Source of the DNA: Yponomeuta sedellus
Taxonomy: Eukaryota; Arthropoda; Insecta; Lepidoptera; Yponomeutidae
Assembly: GCA_934045075.1 (NCBI GenBank)
Contig: OW203727.1
Coordinates: 17,978,861-18,042,860, forward strand
DNA length: 64,000 nt
Direction of reading: 5' to 3'
Shown here: positions 31,369-41,890 of the stretch, piece after piece
How the letters are laid out: each line of letters opens with the position of its first letter
Position numbering within the stretch: the first letter of the stretch is position 1
Position numbers and translations under genes: made by a program
Notes under the pieces: model-generated
Told to the model about the DNA's origin: nothing
Seen by the model: the letters and a program-made list of their open reading frames with translations, nothing else
Databases searched by the model: none

Positions 31369-34300
31369 ATGGCTCCGCCACACGTAGTAGCTACAGTCGA
31401 TGTTGTCCAAACAAACCTCCAGCATAAGCAAATCGCTTCAGCCACCTTACGTAGCCTGCTGGAGGTTAAAACTAACACCATAGCTCTCATCCAGGAGCCT
31501 TGGGTAAGGGGTGGTAGAATCTGTGGACTCAATAACCCGAGAGGTAAGCTAATGGTCGATACGACGATAGCCAACCCAAGGGCGTGTATTTACATGCCCA
31601 ACTGCATACAAGCTACGCTACTCACACAATTCTGTTCCAGAGATCTCGCAGCTGTGAGACTCCTTAATGGAAGGGACGACCAAACTATGCTTGTCTTAGC
31701 ATCCGTGTACATGCCAGGAGATGAGACCGTACCAGCCAAAGAGGTGGCTGACCTGGCGGTGTACTGCGCAGACCATAGCTGGGAGCTGATCATATCGGCC
31801 GATTGCAACGCACACCATCCTCTGTGGGGAAGTCCCAAAGCCAACCCAAGGGGAGAGGACCTCATAGAGTTTTTGATGACTACGAATCTCCTCATAGCCA
31901 ACAAAGGTAACCAGCCCACTTTTATTAACAGCAGGTACCAAACTGTCATAGATATCACTCTTGTGTCAGTAGGAGCGATGGACATGGTTTCCAACTGGCA
32001 CGTCTCCGACGAACCCTCACTTTCCGACCACAGACGTGTTAGGTACACCATACAGGCACAAACACAACCGCCACAACCGTGGCGAAACCCTCGCAAAACG
32101 GACGTCTCTAGATTTCAGAACGTTTTAAAGTCGAAGTGGTCAGCTCTTCAACTAAAAGACGCGACTTCTAGTACCTCCAATATAGATCACAACGTAGAAA
32201 CATTAACAACCTGCTTACAGGAGACATACCAACAGACCTGCCCACTAACGTACCCCAAGGAACCTCCTGGTAGCCACTGGTGGGGCAAGGACCTAGAAAG
32301 AACAAGATGCAAGCTAAGGCAAGCCTTTAATCACGCTAAAAACACCAGGAAGGATTCTGACTGGGACATATACAAAGATCTACAATACGATTACAAAAAG
32401 AAAATCCGCTACTACCAAACTAGCTCATGGCGGCGTTTCTGTGAAAAAATCGAGTCAACAAAGGAGACAGCAAGAATTAAAACACTTCTGTCAACAAACA
32501 AAAACAGAGGACTCGGCTCACTGAAGAAATCGGACGGCACATACACAACCTCCGACGAAGAAATAAGCGAACTGCTACTACACACTCACTTCCCAGATTG
32601 TATGATCATGGACAAACAACAATGGGAAGAGCCCTTCGAACGATCGCCAGCTGATATTGACTGGGCCGTATCAAACACGGTCATTACCGAAGATAAAGTA
32701 CAATGGGCCGTAAAAAGCTTCCTGCCTTACAAATCCTCTGGAATAGACGAAATTTTTCCGGCACTCCTACAATGGGGAATTAACACAATACTGCCACAGC
32801 TAGTGTGTATCTTTCAATCCTGCCTGGCACACCAGTACATTCCCCACTCATGGCGGGAAGTCAAAGTAGTCTTTTTACCAAAGGCTGGAAAAGGAGACTA
32901 TACACAGGCAAAATCCTATAGGCCTATCAGCCTCACATCGTTTCTCTTAAAAACGCTGGAGAGACTAACGGACAGGCACATAAGAGAAGGAGCCCTAAAA
33001 ACAAAACCTTTACATCCTCAACAACATGCCTATAGAAATGGCAGATCAACAGACTCAGCTCTGCATACTGTCGTTAGAACCATAGAAAAGGGCCTCTCAG
33101 ATAAACATATGGTCTTAGGAGCCTTTATTGACATAGAAGGTGCTTTCGACAAAACAACTTTCAGTAGCATCAACCAAGCGCTGGTGAAACGAGGAGTGCA
33201 GCCAACCATCACGGGCTGGATAGACAACCTCCTGCGTCAAAGAGCCATAACGCTTAAGGTAAACAGCACTACGAGGGCAATAGTGGCCAGAGGCTGCCCT
33301 CAAGGGGGAGTTCTATCGCCACTTCTATGGAACCTAGTAGTTGACGGCTTAATCAGACGCCTTGATGAATGTGGTTTCTGGATAAAAGGCTACGCCGACG
33401 ATATAACAATCCTGACGATAGGTAAATCCGAGGATATTCTATACAGTCTAATGAGAACGGCGTTTGGCATAGTAGAGCGATGGTGCAAGACTCATCAACT
33501 AACCGCCAACCCGACTAAAACGGAATTAGTACTTTTTACAAACAAACGTAACCCAAAAACACAAAACCTACCAAAGTTTTTCGGAACAACGCTAACCCTG
33601 TCACCAACAGTTAAATATCTCGGTGTGACGCTAGATAGCAAGCTAAACTGGAGCTCGCACCTACAGAATATCGTTAACAAGGCCCAGATGACCTTCTGGC
33701 AATGCCGCGGCCTCATAGGAAAACAGTGGGGTCTACGCCCGTCACTTATGATGTGGTTATACACTTCGGTGATAAGACCCGCTATAACTTATGGCGCCGT
33801 TGTATGGTGGACCAGAACAAAACAGAAAATAGCAGTACTTCAATTACAGAGGCTACAACGACTGGCATGCCTCGCAGTAGCTGGGTGCATGAAGACAACA
33901 CCGACTACTGCCCTGGAAGCCCTGTTGAACCTCAGACCTCTACACTTGCACGTTCAACAAGAAGCAGCCAGTGCTGCCCTACGGCTTCGGACAACCGGTA
34001 TATGGAAACAAAACAGCTACACCCCACACACACAAATCCTAGCAGCCGCTGTTTCGGACCAGCCTATGATAGAAGCGGTGTGCGACAGAATACCAAACAC
34101 TTATATTTTCGACAAAAAATATAAGGTACAACTGCAAGAGGAGCCTACCGACTACTCGGGAATACACGAAGTCAGAGTGTACACGGACGGCTCCAAAACT
34201 GAAACAGGAACGGGCGCAGGAGCCTTTTCCAACGAACTAAATCTAAAAATATCTACAACCCTTGGCAACCTGAATACAATCTTTCAGGCAGAATGCATCG

Positions 34301-34998
34301 GTATAACAAGAGCTGTCGCGCTGTTGAACACAAGAGATGCGAAGGCTTACGCAATACGCATAATCTCGGACAGCGCCTCAGTCCTACAAGCACTCAACAG
34401 CAATCTTACAAACAACAGCTTGATACTAGAGTGTCACCATGAATTGGAAAAACTGTCAACAAATAACAGAGTCACTTTACAATGGATAAAGGGTCATAGC
34501 GGCTCCCTGGGCAATGATGCCGCAGATGAACTCGCTAAAAGAGGCTCGGAAACCACAGTGGAAGGACCCGAACCCCTGCTCCCACTCCCATACAACCAGT
34601 TTAGAAAATGGTTGAGGTCGCGAACAGAAAGCCAGCATGCTGAACTTTGGAGAACAGAAACCAAATGTAGACAAGCCAGGGAGGCCTTACCAACAATCTC
34701 GAAACGTCTTTCACGTAGCCTGCTGCGTCTGAGAAGAGAAAATCTGCGCAAAGCTGTGGCAATCTTAACAGGCCACTGCTCACTGAACAGACATCTCTAC
34801 AACATGGGTCTAACCGACAGCCCGCTTTGTCGGGGTTGCCTCAAAGAAGAGGAAACACCCGCCCACGTGACCATTCACTGCGAAGGCGTGGAAAAGCAAC
34901 GGACCGCCATCATTGGGAAGCCGGGGTCCCTTCAGGAAGCCTGCAGTGACATCGGAGCACTGCTGGCTTTCTGGAAAGAGATAGGCTGGCTGGAGTAA
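31369..34998 (+). CDS. LINE ORF2: APE endonuclease / reverse transcriptase / RNase H / CCHC
   Basis: A 1,209-residue replication protein that nicks target DNA, copies the RNA by target-primed reverse transcription and degrades the template. Endonuclease (about 10-225): E43 in IQEPW, ISADCNAHHPLWG with D145 and N147, and SDHR with D220/H221. Reverse transcriptase (about 490-770): VVFLPKAGKGD, SYRPISLTS, FIDIEGAFD (D588), GCPQGGVLSPLLWNL and YADD at 675-678. RNase H (about 933-1060): YTDGS (D940), AECIGI (E975), ISDSAS (D1001), and GHSG...NDAADELAKR (D1053), so the D-E-D-D set is complete. C-terminal knuckle C1154-X2-C1157-X8-H1166-X4-C1171. Every catalytic residue I can locate is present and there is no internal stop. 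ATG at 31,369 is the first in frame after the ORF1 stop. Confidence 0.93.
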   Translation: MAPPHVVATVDVVQTNLQHKQIASATLRSLLEVKTNTIALIQEPWVRGGRICGLNNPRGKLMVDTTIANPRACIYMPNCIQATLLTQFCSRDLAAVRLLNGRDDQTMLVLASVYMPGDETVPAKEVADLAVYCADHSWELIISADCNAHHPLWGSPKANPRGEDLIEFLMTTNLLIANKGNQPTFINSRYQTVIDITLVSVGAMDMVSNWHVSDEPSLSDHRRVRYTIQAQTQPPQPWRNPRKTDVSRFQNVLKSKWSALQLKDATSSTSNIDHNVETLTTCLQETYQQTCPLTYPKEPPGSHWWGKDLERTRCKLRQAFNHAKNTRKDSDWDIYKDLQYDYKKKIRYYQTSSWRRFCEKIESTKETARIKTLLSTNKNRGLGSLKKSDGTYTTSDEEISELLLHTHFPDCMIMDKQQWEEPFERSPADIDWAVSNTVITEDKVQWAVKSFLPYKSSGIDEIFPALLQWGINTILPQLVCIFQSCLAHQYIPHSWREVKVVFLPKAGKGDYTQAKSYRPISLTSFLLKTLERLTDRHIREGALKTKPLHPQQHAYRNGRSTDSALHTVVRTIEKGLSDKHMVLGAFIDIEGAFDKTTFSSINQALVKRGVQPTITGWIDNLLRQRAITLKVNSTTRAIVARGCPQGGVLSPLLWNLVVDGLIRRLDECGFWIKGYADDITILTIGKSEDILYSLMRTAFGIVERWCKTHQLTANPTKTELVLFTNKRNPKTQNLPKFFGTTLTLSPTVKYLGVTLDSKLNWSSHLQNIVNKAQMTFWQCRGLIGKQWGLRPSLMMWLYTSVIRPAITYGAVVWWTRTKQKIAVLQLQRLQRLACLAVAGCMKTTPTTALEALLNLRPLHLHVQQEAASAALRLRTTGIWKQNSYTPHTQILAAAVSDQPMIEAVCDRIPNTYIFDKKYKVQLQEEPTDYSGIHEVRVYTDGSKTETGTGAGAFSNELNLKISTTLGNLNTIFQAECIGITRAVALLNTRDAKAYAIRIISDSASVLQALNSNLTNNSLILECHHELEKLSTNNRVTLQWIKGHSGSLGNDAADELAKRGSETTVEGPEPLLPLPYNQFRKWLRSRTESQHAELWRTETKCRQAREALPTISKRLSRSLLRLRRENLRKAVAILTGHCSLNRHLYNMGLTDSPLCRGCLKEEETPAHVTIHCEGVEKQRTAIIGKPGSLQEACSDIGALLAFWKEIGWLE

Positions 34999-35075
34999 AC
35001 GAACAGCTCCACTACGTACAATGGCCCAATCATGAGGCTAAGTGCGGAAATCTCAGGTCTAACTAACTAACTAAC
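34999..35075 (+). other. LINE 3' UTR and (TAAC)n tail
   Basis: 77 bases; 35,012-35,075 ('ctacgtacaatggcccaa' through 'gtctaactaactaac') is nearly identical to the 3' end of the SINE at 60,775. This is the presumed RT recognition region. Confidence 0.85.
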
Positions 35076-35090
35076 TATGTCTAGTGCTCG
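35076..35090 (+). repeat. Right target-site duplication of the LINE
   Basis: 'tatgtctagtgctcg', identical to 29,251-29,265. Confidence 0.9.
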
Positions 35091-35120
35091 TGTCAATCTT
35101 AGAAACTAGTAAATATTACT

Positions 35121-35494
35121 AATTAACTTATTTAGTATTTACATATTAATTAGGTATATTCACAAAATTGTTTTATACAAAAAGCTCTGGACCGCTGCCG
35201 TTCGGGAGAGTCCCCAAGACACTAGCGTATTCCACGTCTGAATGGCCAGGCTTTTGCGCTGGCCGAGGTAGCTACGAGCACTTGGGTCGCCTGATGAGTC
35301 GATAAGGCGCGTCGATATCGTCTCTGTGAAGTTTACGCGTCTAAGGAATACAATGAATCAATTCCTTTTGACTCGTGATTCCCATACAAAATTCTATGTG
35401 AGTACACATTATGTACAAACATAGTGTGTCGACCCACTGCGAAAAGCTAAAAGTGACTTGTGGGTTGACTAGGTACCTAGTTCTACCTACAATA
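35121..35494. other. Unassigned stretch
   Basis: Nothing recognised. Confidence 0.4.
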
Positions 35495-35580
35495 CCCGTG
35501 ACCACGGCAACAATAACGCTGCCGAAACGTCGGCAATTAAGATAATTACGTTTTATCTAATAAATAATCGCGATTAGACT
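35495..35580 (-). repeat. Interspersed repeat with CCGACGTTTCGGCAGCG
   Basis: Inverse of the block at 23,590-23,705: 'cgctgccgaaacgtcggc', 'aataaataatcgcgat'. Confidence 0.5.
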
Positions 35581-35719
35581 AGGGTAGGTACTTATTTGAA
35601 ATGGGACAGCCAAAGAAACTTCGTGAATGAATCTCGCTGAGCACGGCTCAGTAAAATTCATGCATAATACGGGCTATCATTGAAACAATTTACGGCAAAC
35701 TCAGTTTATTTGAAAATTT

Positions 35720-35880
35720 GTGAAGTTGTAGCGCACTCGCTAATCTCGAAGGAAAACATCGTGAGGAAACCCGAGTGTCTGTAGTGTTCACATATCCCAG
35801 CGCTTGAAAATTTCAATTCACGGTGGGCACGCATGGTAATTAAGCCCTACTATCTCCATTAATGAGCCCTCACTCGTCTG
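35720..35880 (+). mobile_element. SINE core with type-2 tail (family C)
   Basis: Core 'gaaggaaaacatcgtgagg', 'cgagtgtctgtagtgttc', 'cccagcgcttg', then type-2 tail 'aaaatttcaattcacggtgg', 'gcacgcatggtaattaag'. Up to the 'agcgcttg' junction it parallels the SINE at 60,775, which then has the LINE-type tail instead. Confidence 0.65.
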
Positions 35881-36585
35881 CTGCTGAGCAAGAGCCTCGC
35901 TGAGGCATGTGGCTTCTTTCTGTCTTCTTTTTCCATCTATATTATCTATACTATCCTTATCCATCTTTTCTATCCATCTAATCCTTATCCATCTTCATCC
36001 TCACTCAGCCGCTGCCAGAAATTTGTCTCAGATCATCGGTCCAGCGAGCAAGTGGGCATCTTACAATGCGTTTGCCAGTTCGTGGTCTTCATTCGAAAAC
36101 CTTTGCACCCAAATAAACAATTTTACACATGCGCCCTCTCTCCAACTTATACCATCATTCTTCTTCTCCAGGCCACTGCTGGACATAGCTTTCTCCTAAT
36201 GAGCGCGTTGGGTTCTGCCATCATTGGGACCATCACGGTAGGAATATATTCTGAGACCACCTTCACTCATGAAAGTCATATGGACTGCCGCCTTCCTCTT
36301 TATTTTCCACATTATTGGTATCTTATTTGCGACTCAGTCGGTCGCAAGTTTGATTTCTTTTCTATTATAACAAAAAGTATGAATGTATCTTGGACAAAAT
36401 GTGGTCGTCAACAGTACGAAAGAATTAGTTCACGGATATTTTAAATATATTCTTTTCTCATATTACTCGTTTTTGTTACAGAAAATTGACGAAACATATT
36501 ACCAACTTCTTTCATCGTCTTTCTTGATCAAAAACAATAGATATGAAATAAAACTATATCTAAAGTATCCGTAACTCAATGTTTT
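35881..36585. other. Unassigned stretch, partly pyrimidine-rich
   Basis: Imperfect (CTATCCATCTT)n-like stretch at 35,925-36,005. The open frames here are low-complexity translations. A family G scrap ('ccaggccactgctggacata') is near 36,170. Confidence 0.45.
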
Positions 36586-36632
36586 AGTACCGTTATATAC
36601 CACATTTTATTAATGTGATATATAACGGTACT
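36586..36632. repeat. 47-bp hairpin
   Basis: Arms 36,586-36,606 and 36,612-36,632 are complementary with one mismatch ('agtaccgttatata' / 'tatataacggtact') around a 5-base loop 'ttatt'. Could be a minute MITE. Confidence 0.7.
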
Positions 36633-36741
36633 TAACTTCTAAGGTTCATAAGTTCTTTTTTTTCCATACAATTAATAAAAATAGGCTATGCCTTACAAAA
36701 TTACGCTTAAGTTTTACTCAATATTTTTTCTTCCATCCTAG

Positions 36742-36931
36742 GTATGTATTATTCTTTAAATAACCTCGGCATCCATTTTAGTGAAAAGGGCCAAAAACTA
36801 CTCCCTACAGGTCAAGCGCCACGAAACTCGCGCCAGGAGCTCTTAAGAAAATTGTCCAAACAGAATACTGAGGAGCGAACTAATTTACAGGGACACCGCG
36901 TTTGCATCGTCAATTTCACACGTAGGTACAT
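36742..36931 (+). other. Unrecognised open frame behind a good splice acceptor
   Basis: 'tttttcttccatcctag' is followed by an ATG frame of 98 codons (36,744-37,040) containing LLPTGQAPRNSRQELLRKL and KQNTEERTNLQGHRVCIV. A possible donor 'cgtag|gtacat' lies near 36,930. I know no family with this sequence. It could be a host exon or chance. Confidence 0.2.
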
Positions 36932-37734
36932 TTGTGAATTTGTAGTAGTGCCATTATTAAGTAATAACGCTAAAAAGTCGTTAGGAAACCTGGAATTGGG
37001 GGGCACAGGCATCTTTGTTCTGGTACAAGGTCTTTGTTAAGGGGCTGGGGCGCCTTGAGCGACTGTGGGCTAGACTGCCGCTCTACTGGGTATCTTTGGT
37101 GAGGATCTAAAACATCTCTTTGGTGGTGCATTGTGGGAATACTGCTAGCTTGTTGGGGTCCTTTGGTTCAGATGTGAATGAAAACATCTGGGTAGTTCGT
37201 TCTCTTAAGATTTTTTTTTTACGTATTTTTCTGTATTACTGACAAAACTTCTGGCGGGCGTGGTATGGTGCATGTTTTTTTTATTTTTTATTTGAAATCA
37301 AATTTTGTTTAAAGGATTAATATTTGAGTAGTGTTTGAAATTGGCATTTGCAATGGTCACCGCTATGCAGGTTCGCCTTGTGCGGAGGCCACTGGAAAGA
37401 GATTTTGTAAGCGATATTAATTTTAGTATATTTTGATTAAATGTTCAACTTGTAATCATTATTTTGAATCACTCATTTATAGCGGTGGGCACTCAGAGAG
37501 AAGGCCTATGCTCTGCAGGATACCTATGTAATAAATGCCCATATTTATCTGAAAAGCTGGGGTTTTGTTCCTTTAGTGATCGTGACTAACAATAGCAAGA
37601 TACTCGTAGGTACATCAGCGGGTCCATAAATTTCAGTTCATACGACGTTAAAATAAAGTTATATCGATTTTTCCCTATAGGAAAAGTTATACCAACTTAC
37701 GCTACGAATCCCCAATATTTGGATTGATACACAC
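36932..37734. other. Unassigned stretch
   Basis: Nothing firm. About 37,470-37,520 ('agcggtgggcactcagag') resembles a family C type-2 tail. Confidence 0.4.
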
Positions 37735-37865
37735 TATAGGTTGTCTGGAAGAGATCACTTTTAGTGATAAGGCCGCCGTCTGTACTCTTAGGTTAAGAAA
37801 TATCTGTGTAATTTCCACTTTTATGTACAATAAAGTGTTCTCTATCGATCTATCTATATATCTAT
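37735..37865 (+). mobile_element. LINE 3' UTR fragment (family F) with (CTAT)n end
   Basis: 'gttgtctggaagagatcac', 'gataaggccgccgtctgt', 'atgtacaataaagtgttc', then 'tatcgatctatctatatat'. Confidence 0.65.
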
Positions 37866-38269
37866 CTTAAGACAGCTAATTTTATTGTACCATTTAATAC
37901 CCTTTGAGTAGGTACTGTAGTCTATTTCTGATGTAGTATAAACATTAGGATTTTACCTAATTAGGTATCCTATCGGTATTTACGTATCTTCTATCCGTAA
38001 TAAACGTTTATTTGCCGTTTATTACACTGTAACACAACACCTTGTTTACAATGCTCTGATTAGTTGTAATTACAAACGGTTTACTGGTTTATAATTAACG
38101 GTCGCGAGTGAAGTTAATCTATAGTTAGGCAGACTGTGTCTCAACTATAATTTTCTTACTCTGATGAGAAGGATTTCATTCACATACAATTCAATTCTTT
38201 GTTGCCTTAAAGGACAGTAAGTTGATACAAAGCTGATTTGATTTAAAGAGACAAAAAAAATTGATCTTT
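37866..38269. other. Unassigned stretch
   Basis: Nothing recognised. Confidence 0.4.
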
Positions 38270-38460
38270 GCATCAACGTAATGAGATGATTTATACAGCG
38301 TCCAGTGAAAACAGAAAAGAAAATAAATTTATTTCTTAAACAAAAAAAATTGCAGACAGCCCTGTGGCACCTTCACCCATACTAAATTGGTGAAGGGACC
38401 ACACGCAACGATGCAGAGGCCGGGATATTGTTTTTTAGACGATGGGCAAGCCTAACAATA
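38270..38460 (-). mobile_element. Type-3 SINE tail copy
   Basis: 'gagatgatttatacagcgtc', 'cacgcaacgatgcagagg', 'tagacgatgggcaagcc'. Minus-oriented relative of 18,700-18,975, internally rearranged. Confidence 0.55.
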
Positions 38461-39264
38461 GACAAATTACTCAACAAAAGTTCAAGTTTCTCCAACTAAC
38501 GTAAGACCTTCAAGCAATCCAGGCAAAGCCTCAATTGTGTAAATGCACTGTAGTAAAATGACCACTGCATAAACACCCAGATTTAATGTCATTGCCGCTT
38601 CAGGACGCGTGTATACGTATCGCATTTTTCTCTAAGCTTCAATGGTATACAAAACCCTATCTGTGTATCTCTAACACTGCTCTAAGTATAATGTATTAAC
38701 AGAATCGAGGCCCGGGAAGGCTAAATGGAAAGATATGACAGAGGAATCTGGCCTCTAATCGCAGAGAATGCGCTGTCCCGGGGGGCCGCCGTCTGAGAGG
38801 CAAGTTTGTCCCGGGACTACCGTTTACTGCCGCAATTTGCCGGCTTATCCGATGCGCTTCTTGAAATATTGTCACCCCGCAAGCTAGATGGTTTATAGCC
38901 ACACCTGTGCTTAGAAAGCTTTTAGATTTTGGGTTGACGTTATTTTAAAAGACGCTAAACTCAGACAAGAGACTATGTACAGTTGATCAAGCTTTACACA
39001 CACGCAATCTAATCGGTTGCGTTACGGGTGACTTTAAAACTATAATGAAAATGTTTACCTACAACGTTTGGAAGGATTGTTCTCTAATAAAATATCGAAG
39101 TACTGGTAATAAAAGCTATATCTAGCAAGTTTCATCTCGTGTCATTAATGATTCAATATGATAAATTCATAACCAGACTACAATCTGACAGAGTTTCCTC
39201 TTAGGATCTGATCTCTACGATATTCCAATTATGACTGCCGCCAGAATCGGCTGATACCTTCTTT
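38461..39264. other. Unassigned stretch
   Basis: 38,700-38,890 is GC-richer than its surroundings ('cggggggccgccgtctgag'), but no coding sense is recognised. Confidence 0.4.
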
Positions 39265-39590
39265 TAATCATCATCATCAACCCATTATGTCCCCACCGAG
39301 GGGCACGGGACTCTTCCTTAAGGAAGGTATAGGTCTTACTCCACCACGGGGGCCAAGTCTGGATTGGTGGAGACTTGTAAGACAAGTGACTGGTCTTACT
39401 ATCAGAAGTTTTCAAGCTGCCAAAAGGCCTCTGATTTGGCTTAACGACTGCCATCTATCGATGGCAGCCAGCACCAACTTCGCAAGGCATGCTTAACGTG
39501 CCTTGCGAAGCACGGAACCGCTCGGAAAAATGCCACTGGCGTTAGTCATACACTGCCATACGTCCTATGTTGCTTAATCTTCGTGATCAT
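39265..39590 (-). mobile_element. 5S rRNA-derived SINE, degenerate
   Basis: From 'cccattatgtccccaccg' through 'ctccaccacgggggccaag' and 'tgccttgcgaagcacgg' to 'tgttgcttaatc'. The 5S-like head is reduced ('catacactgccatacgtcc'). Confidence 0.7.
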
Positions 39591-39715
39591 TTAAGATTAC
39601 TCAGGCAGCAGAGGCTATGAGCGATTCTGCGGGCTTTCGGGATTCTAGCGGGCTCAATTATGGTTCTAGCTTATGGTGACAAACATTCTGAAAATAAAAA
39701 CTACTTCTTTATCTA

Positions 39716-39972
39716 CAGTCTATTTATTCTTACTTGTCTAATTTAGTAAACAAGATTCTAACCTTAAAATTGAAATTAGATGCCTAAACTAGACATTTTC
39801 TCACAAATTCATGAACTATCATGAACTATGTTTATAAAATTGGCAGCGTGTTATCTAAAAGAGTGTTCCAAGTTTCTTCATTTATGGAAATATGGCAGTT
39901 TTGGACTAAAAAGTTAGAGTTTACGGGTAGAATCTTGTTTACTAAATTGGAAAAGTAAGAACAAATAGACTG
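39716..39972. mobile_element. TA-flanked MITE (Tc1/mariner type), copy 1
   Basis: Terminal inverted repeats of about 45 bp ('cagtctatttattcttact' / 'agtaagaacaaatagactg') with TA on both sides (39,714-39,715; 39,973-39,974). 257 bp, non-coding. Copy 2 is at 60,208. Confidence 0.85.
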
Positions 39973-40383
39973 TAGAAAGTCGTCTAGCAAGTGAATTCAT
40001 TCACTTTTTGGCCAAAACACCATCAAAATATGGTACGCGACGAGAGAAGTGAAGAGTCTAAATGAGAAGAGTGATACATCAAGATTGCATTGTTTAAAAT
40101 TATTTTACGGCAGGCACCTTGGCTGAATGGCTAATGAGGCACGGTATTTCCCTTTGTTTTCCTATATTAATTACGCTTGACAGGGCCGTAGTCGGGAAGA
40201 ACACAGAAATCTTGATGAGGTAATAAAATGGGGACAGGAACATCGTAACTCCGTTGAGATCGTTGGATTAGCAATAGTCAATTAGGCAATTTATTTTTTT
40301 TGTATACCTAGACTGTGTTATGGTGTAGCAAAATTATTACATATATCACGGAATAAAGAACTTTAAAAATCTAAATCAACTAA
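39973..40383. other. Unassigned stretch
   Basis: Nothing recognised. Confidence 0.4.
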
Positions 40384-40840
40384 GCCGGCTTTTCACTATG
40401 GGATGTAATATATTACATCTTGGGCTATAATAATTTATCGCTCGTCATAATAATATTGGCCTTTTTGCATCTACTTAATGAGATGATTTATACAGCGTCC
40501 AGTGGCATCTTCACTCACACTAGATAGGTGAAGGGACCACTCCGACGCTGTAGTGCCTGGGACATGGTTTTTTTATAGATGGTGTAGGCTTGCCCAGCAC
40601 CTATACCATCCTGACATCTTAGTCGGCTTAGCCCACAGGAAAGACTAGTCAATACGTGCGGAGCCAACTAAGCCGCGGGTTTCCTCACGCTCGTCATACA
40701 TTTAGTTTTATAGCTATAATAATAATATTATTATTATAGCACAGTGTGAACCGGTCTCGTACAAAATGTTTAACGAGCAATAACTTATTAATCTAAAGAT
40801 GTAGTAACCATTATATTACATCCCATAGTCAAAAGCCGAC
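40384..40840. mobile_element. Foldback MITE split by a SINE-like insertion
   Basis: Ends 'gccggcttttcactatggga' and 'tcccatagtcaaaagccgac' pair (coordinate sum about 81,224). The interior is interrupted at 40,450-40,688. Confidence 0.7.
40450..40688 (-). mobile_element. Type-3 tail SINE copy in an 11-bp TSD
   Basis: Minus-oriented: 'aggaaacccgcggcttagtt' end to 'catctcattaagtagatgc'. 'cgctcgtcata' flanks it at 40,439-40,449 and 40,689-40,699. It sits inside the foldback MITE. Confidence 0.75.
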
Positions 40841-40904
40841 TTTAGGCAACTGTAACTTCATTCAGTCGTCTGTACAGGATTATTTTTAAAATATATCTCT
40901 GTCT

Positions 40905-41890
40905 GGCAGAAAGCAAAGTGTAAAGCTTGAACGCGCGCACAGCAATAGTGAATGCACTTCCTATGGAGTTCCACAGAGCAGTGTAATTGGGCCGACGCTC
41001 TTTCTGGCCTACATAAATGTTTTGTATGGGCTAGAAGGAACATCGGCCAAAACCACGGCATTTGCAGATGACACCGCGCTGCTTTTCCGAGGCAAAACTT
41101 GGGTAGAAGCTAGAATTAATGCTGAAAAAGGCCTGGCTTGTGTTGCGAAATGGTTGCAATGCAATCTACTCACACTCAACACGTCAAAGGCAAAATTCAT
41201 GTGCTTCCACATGACGGCAAGAACTAGACCTACCAATTTCCCTCTTAAAATCCATACCTGCAACACGTTACATCTCAACCAATTATGTGACTGTGAACAT
41301 ATACAACACACTCAAAGTATTCGCTATTTAGGAGTTGAAGTTGACGAAAATCTCAACTGGAAGAATCACATAAGGGGATTGATTCCAAGAGTAAGAAAAC
41401 TATTATACATATTTAAAAAGTTGCAAGTCATAGCTAATCCTTCACTTATGAAATCCGTTTACTATGCTTTATGCCAAAGTATTATCAGTTACTGTATAAT
41501 TGCTTGGGGTGGATCAGCAAAATCATCTATAATAAATCTCGAAAGAGTTCAACGGGCTTCCCTAAAAGTTCTTTTCAGTAAACCCTTCCGTTTCCCAACT
41601 TACACACTCTATCAGGAGACCAAAATTCTTAAGTCAGACAATTAGTTATTTATTCGCACAACACTTTTAAAATTTCACAAAACTTCTCTTTCACAAACTG
41701 GAAGACTCCAAAAATTAAAACCACTTTTGCATCGCGCTTCTACTTCTACATGAGTCCATCACTATACACGAAAATTAATAAATATTGATTAGGTGATATT
41801 GTTAATTACACCTCTTCAAAATGCAAAAAAAACCCTAGAAAACTGGCTACTCCCAAAAAACTATGAAGAGACCGAATTAATATTAAAACA
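40905..41890 (+). pseudogene. LINE ORF2 fragment: reverse transcriptase palm to C terminus
   Basis: From about 40,940 the frame reads YGVPQSSVIGPTLFLAYIN (RT motif 4/B), then FADDTALL (catalytic FADD near 41,060), LGVEVDENLNWKNHI (thumb) and ALCQSIISYCIIAWGG, ending with a stop at 41,643. Beyond the stop the protein sense continues in shifted frames (LLKFHKTSLS, and ENWLLPKNYEETELILK near 41,840-41,885), so the stop is premature. No RNase H follows, which fits Jockey or CR1-like clades. The N-terminal endonuclease is missing. QSS in place of QGS and the frameshift mark it as dead. The annotated start at 41,022 is TTG and has no meaning. Confidence 0.75.

Larger units (their letters stand above)
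29266..35075 (+). mobile_element. Complete non-LTR retrotransposon (I/LOA-type, with RNase H)
   Basis: A 5.81-kb unit with a 349-bp 5' UTR, two intact ORFs separated by two bases, a 77-bp 3' UTR and a (TAAC)n tail, flanked by a perfect 15-bp target-site duplication. An APE-type endonuclease, RT, RNase H and C-terminal CCHC in one ORF place it in the I superfamily. The DUF4780-like ORF1 and the TAAC tail make a LOA-like clade my best guess, with I or R1-like clades as alternatives. Intact ORFs and an undamaged duplication indicate a recent insertion. It landed in the end of foldback element E. Confidence 0.9.
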
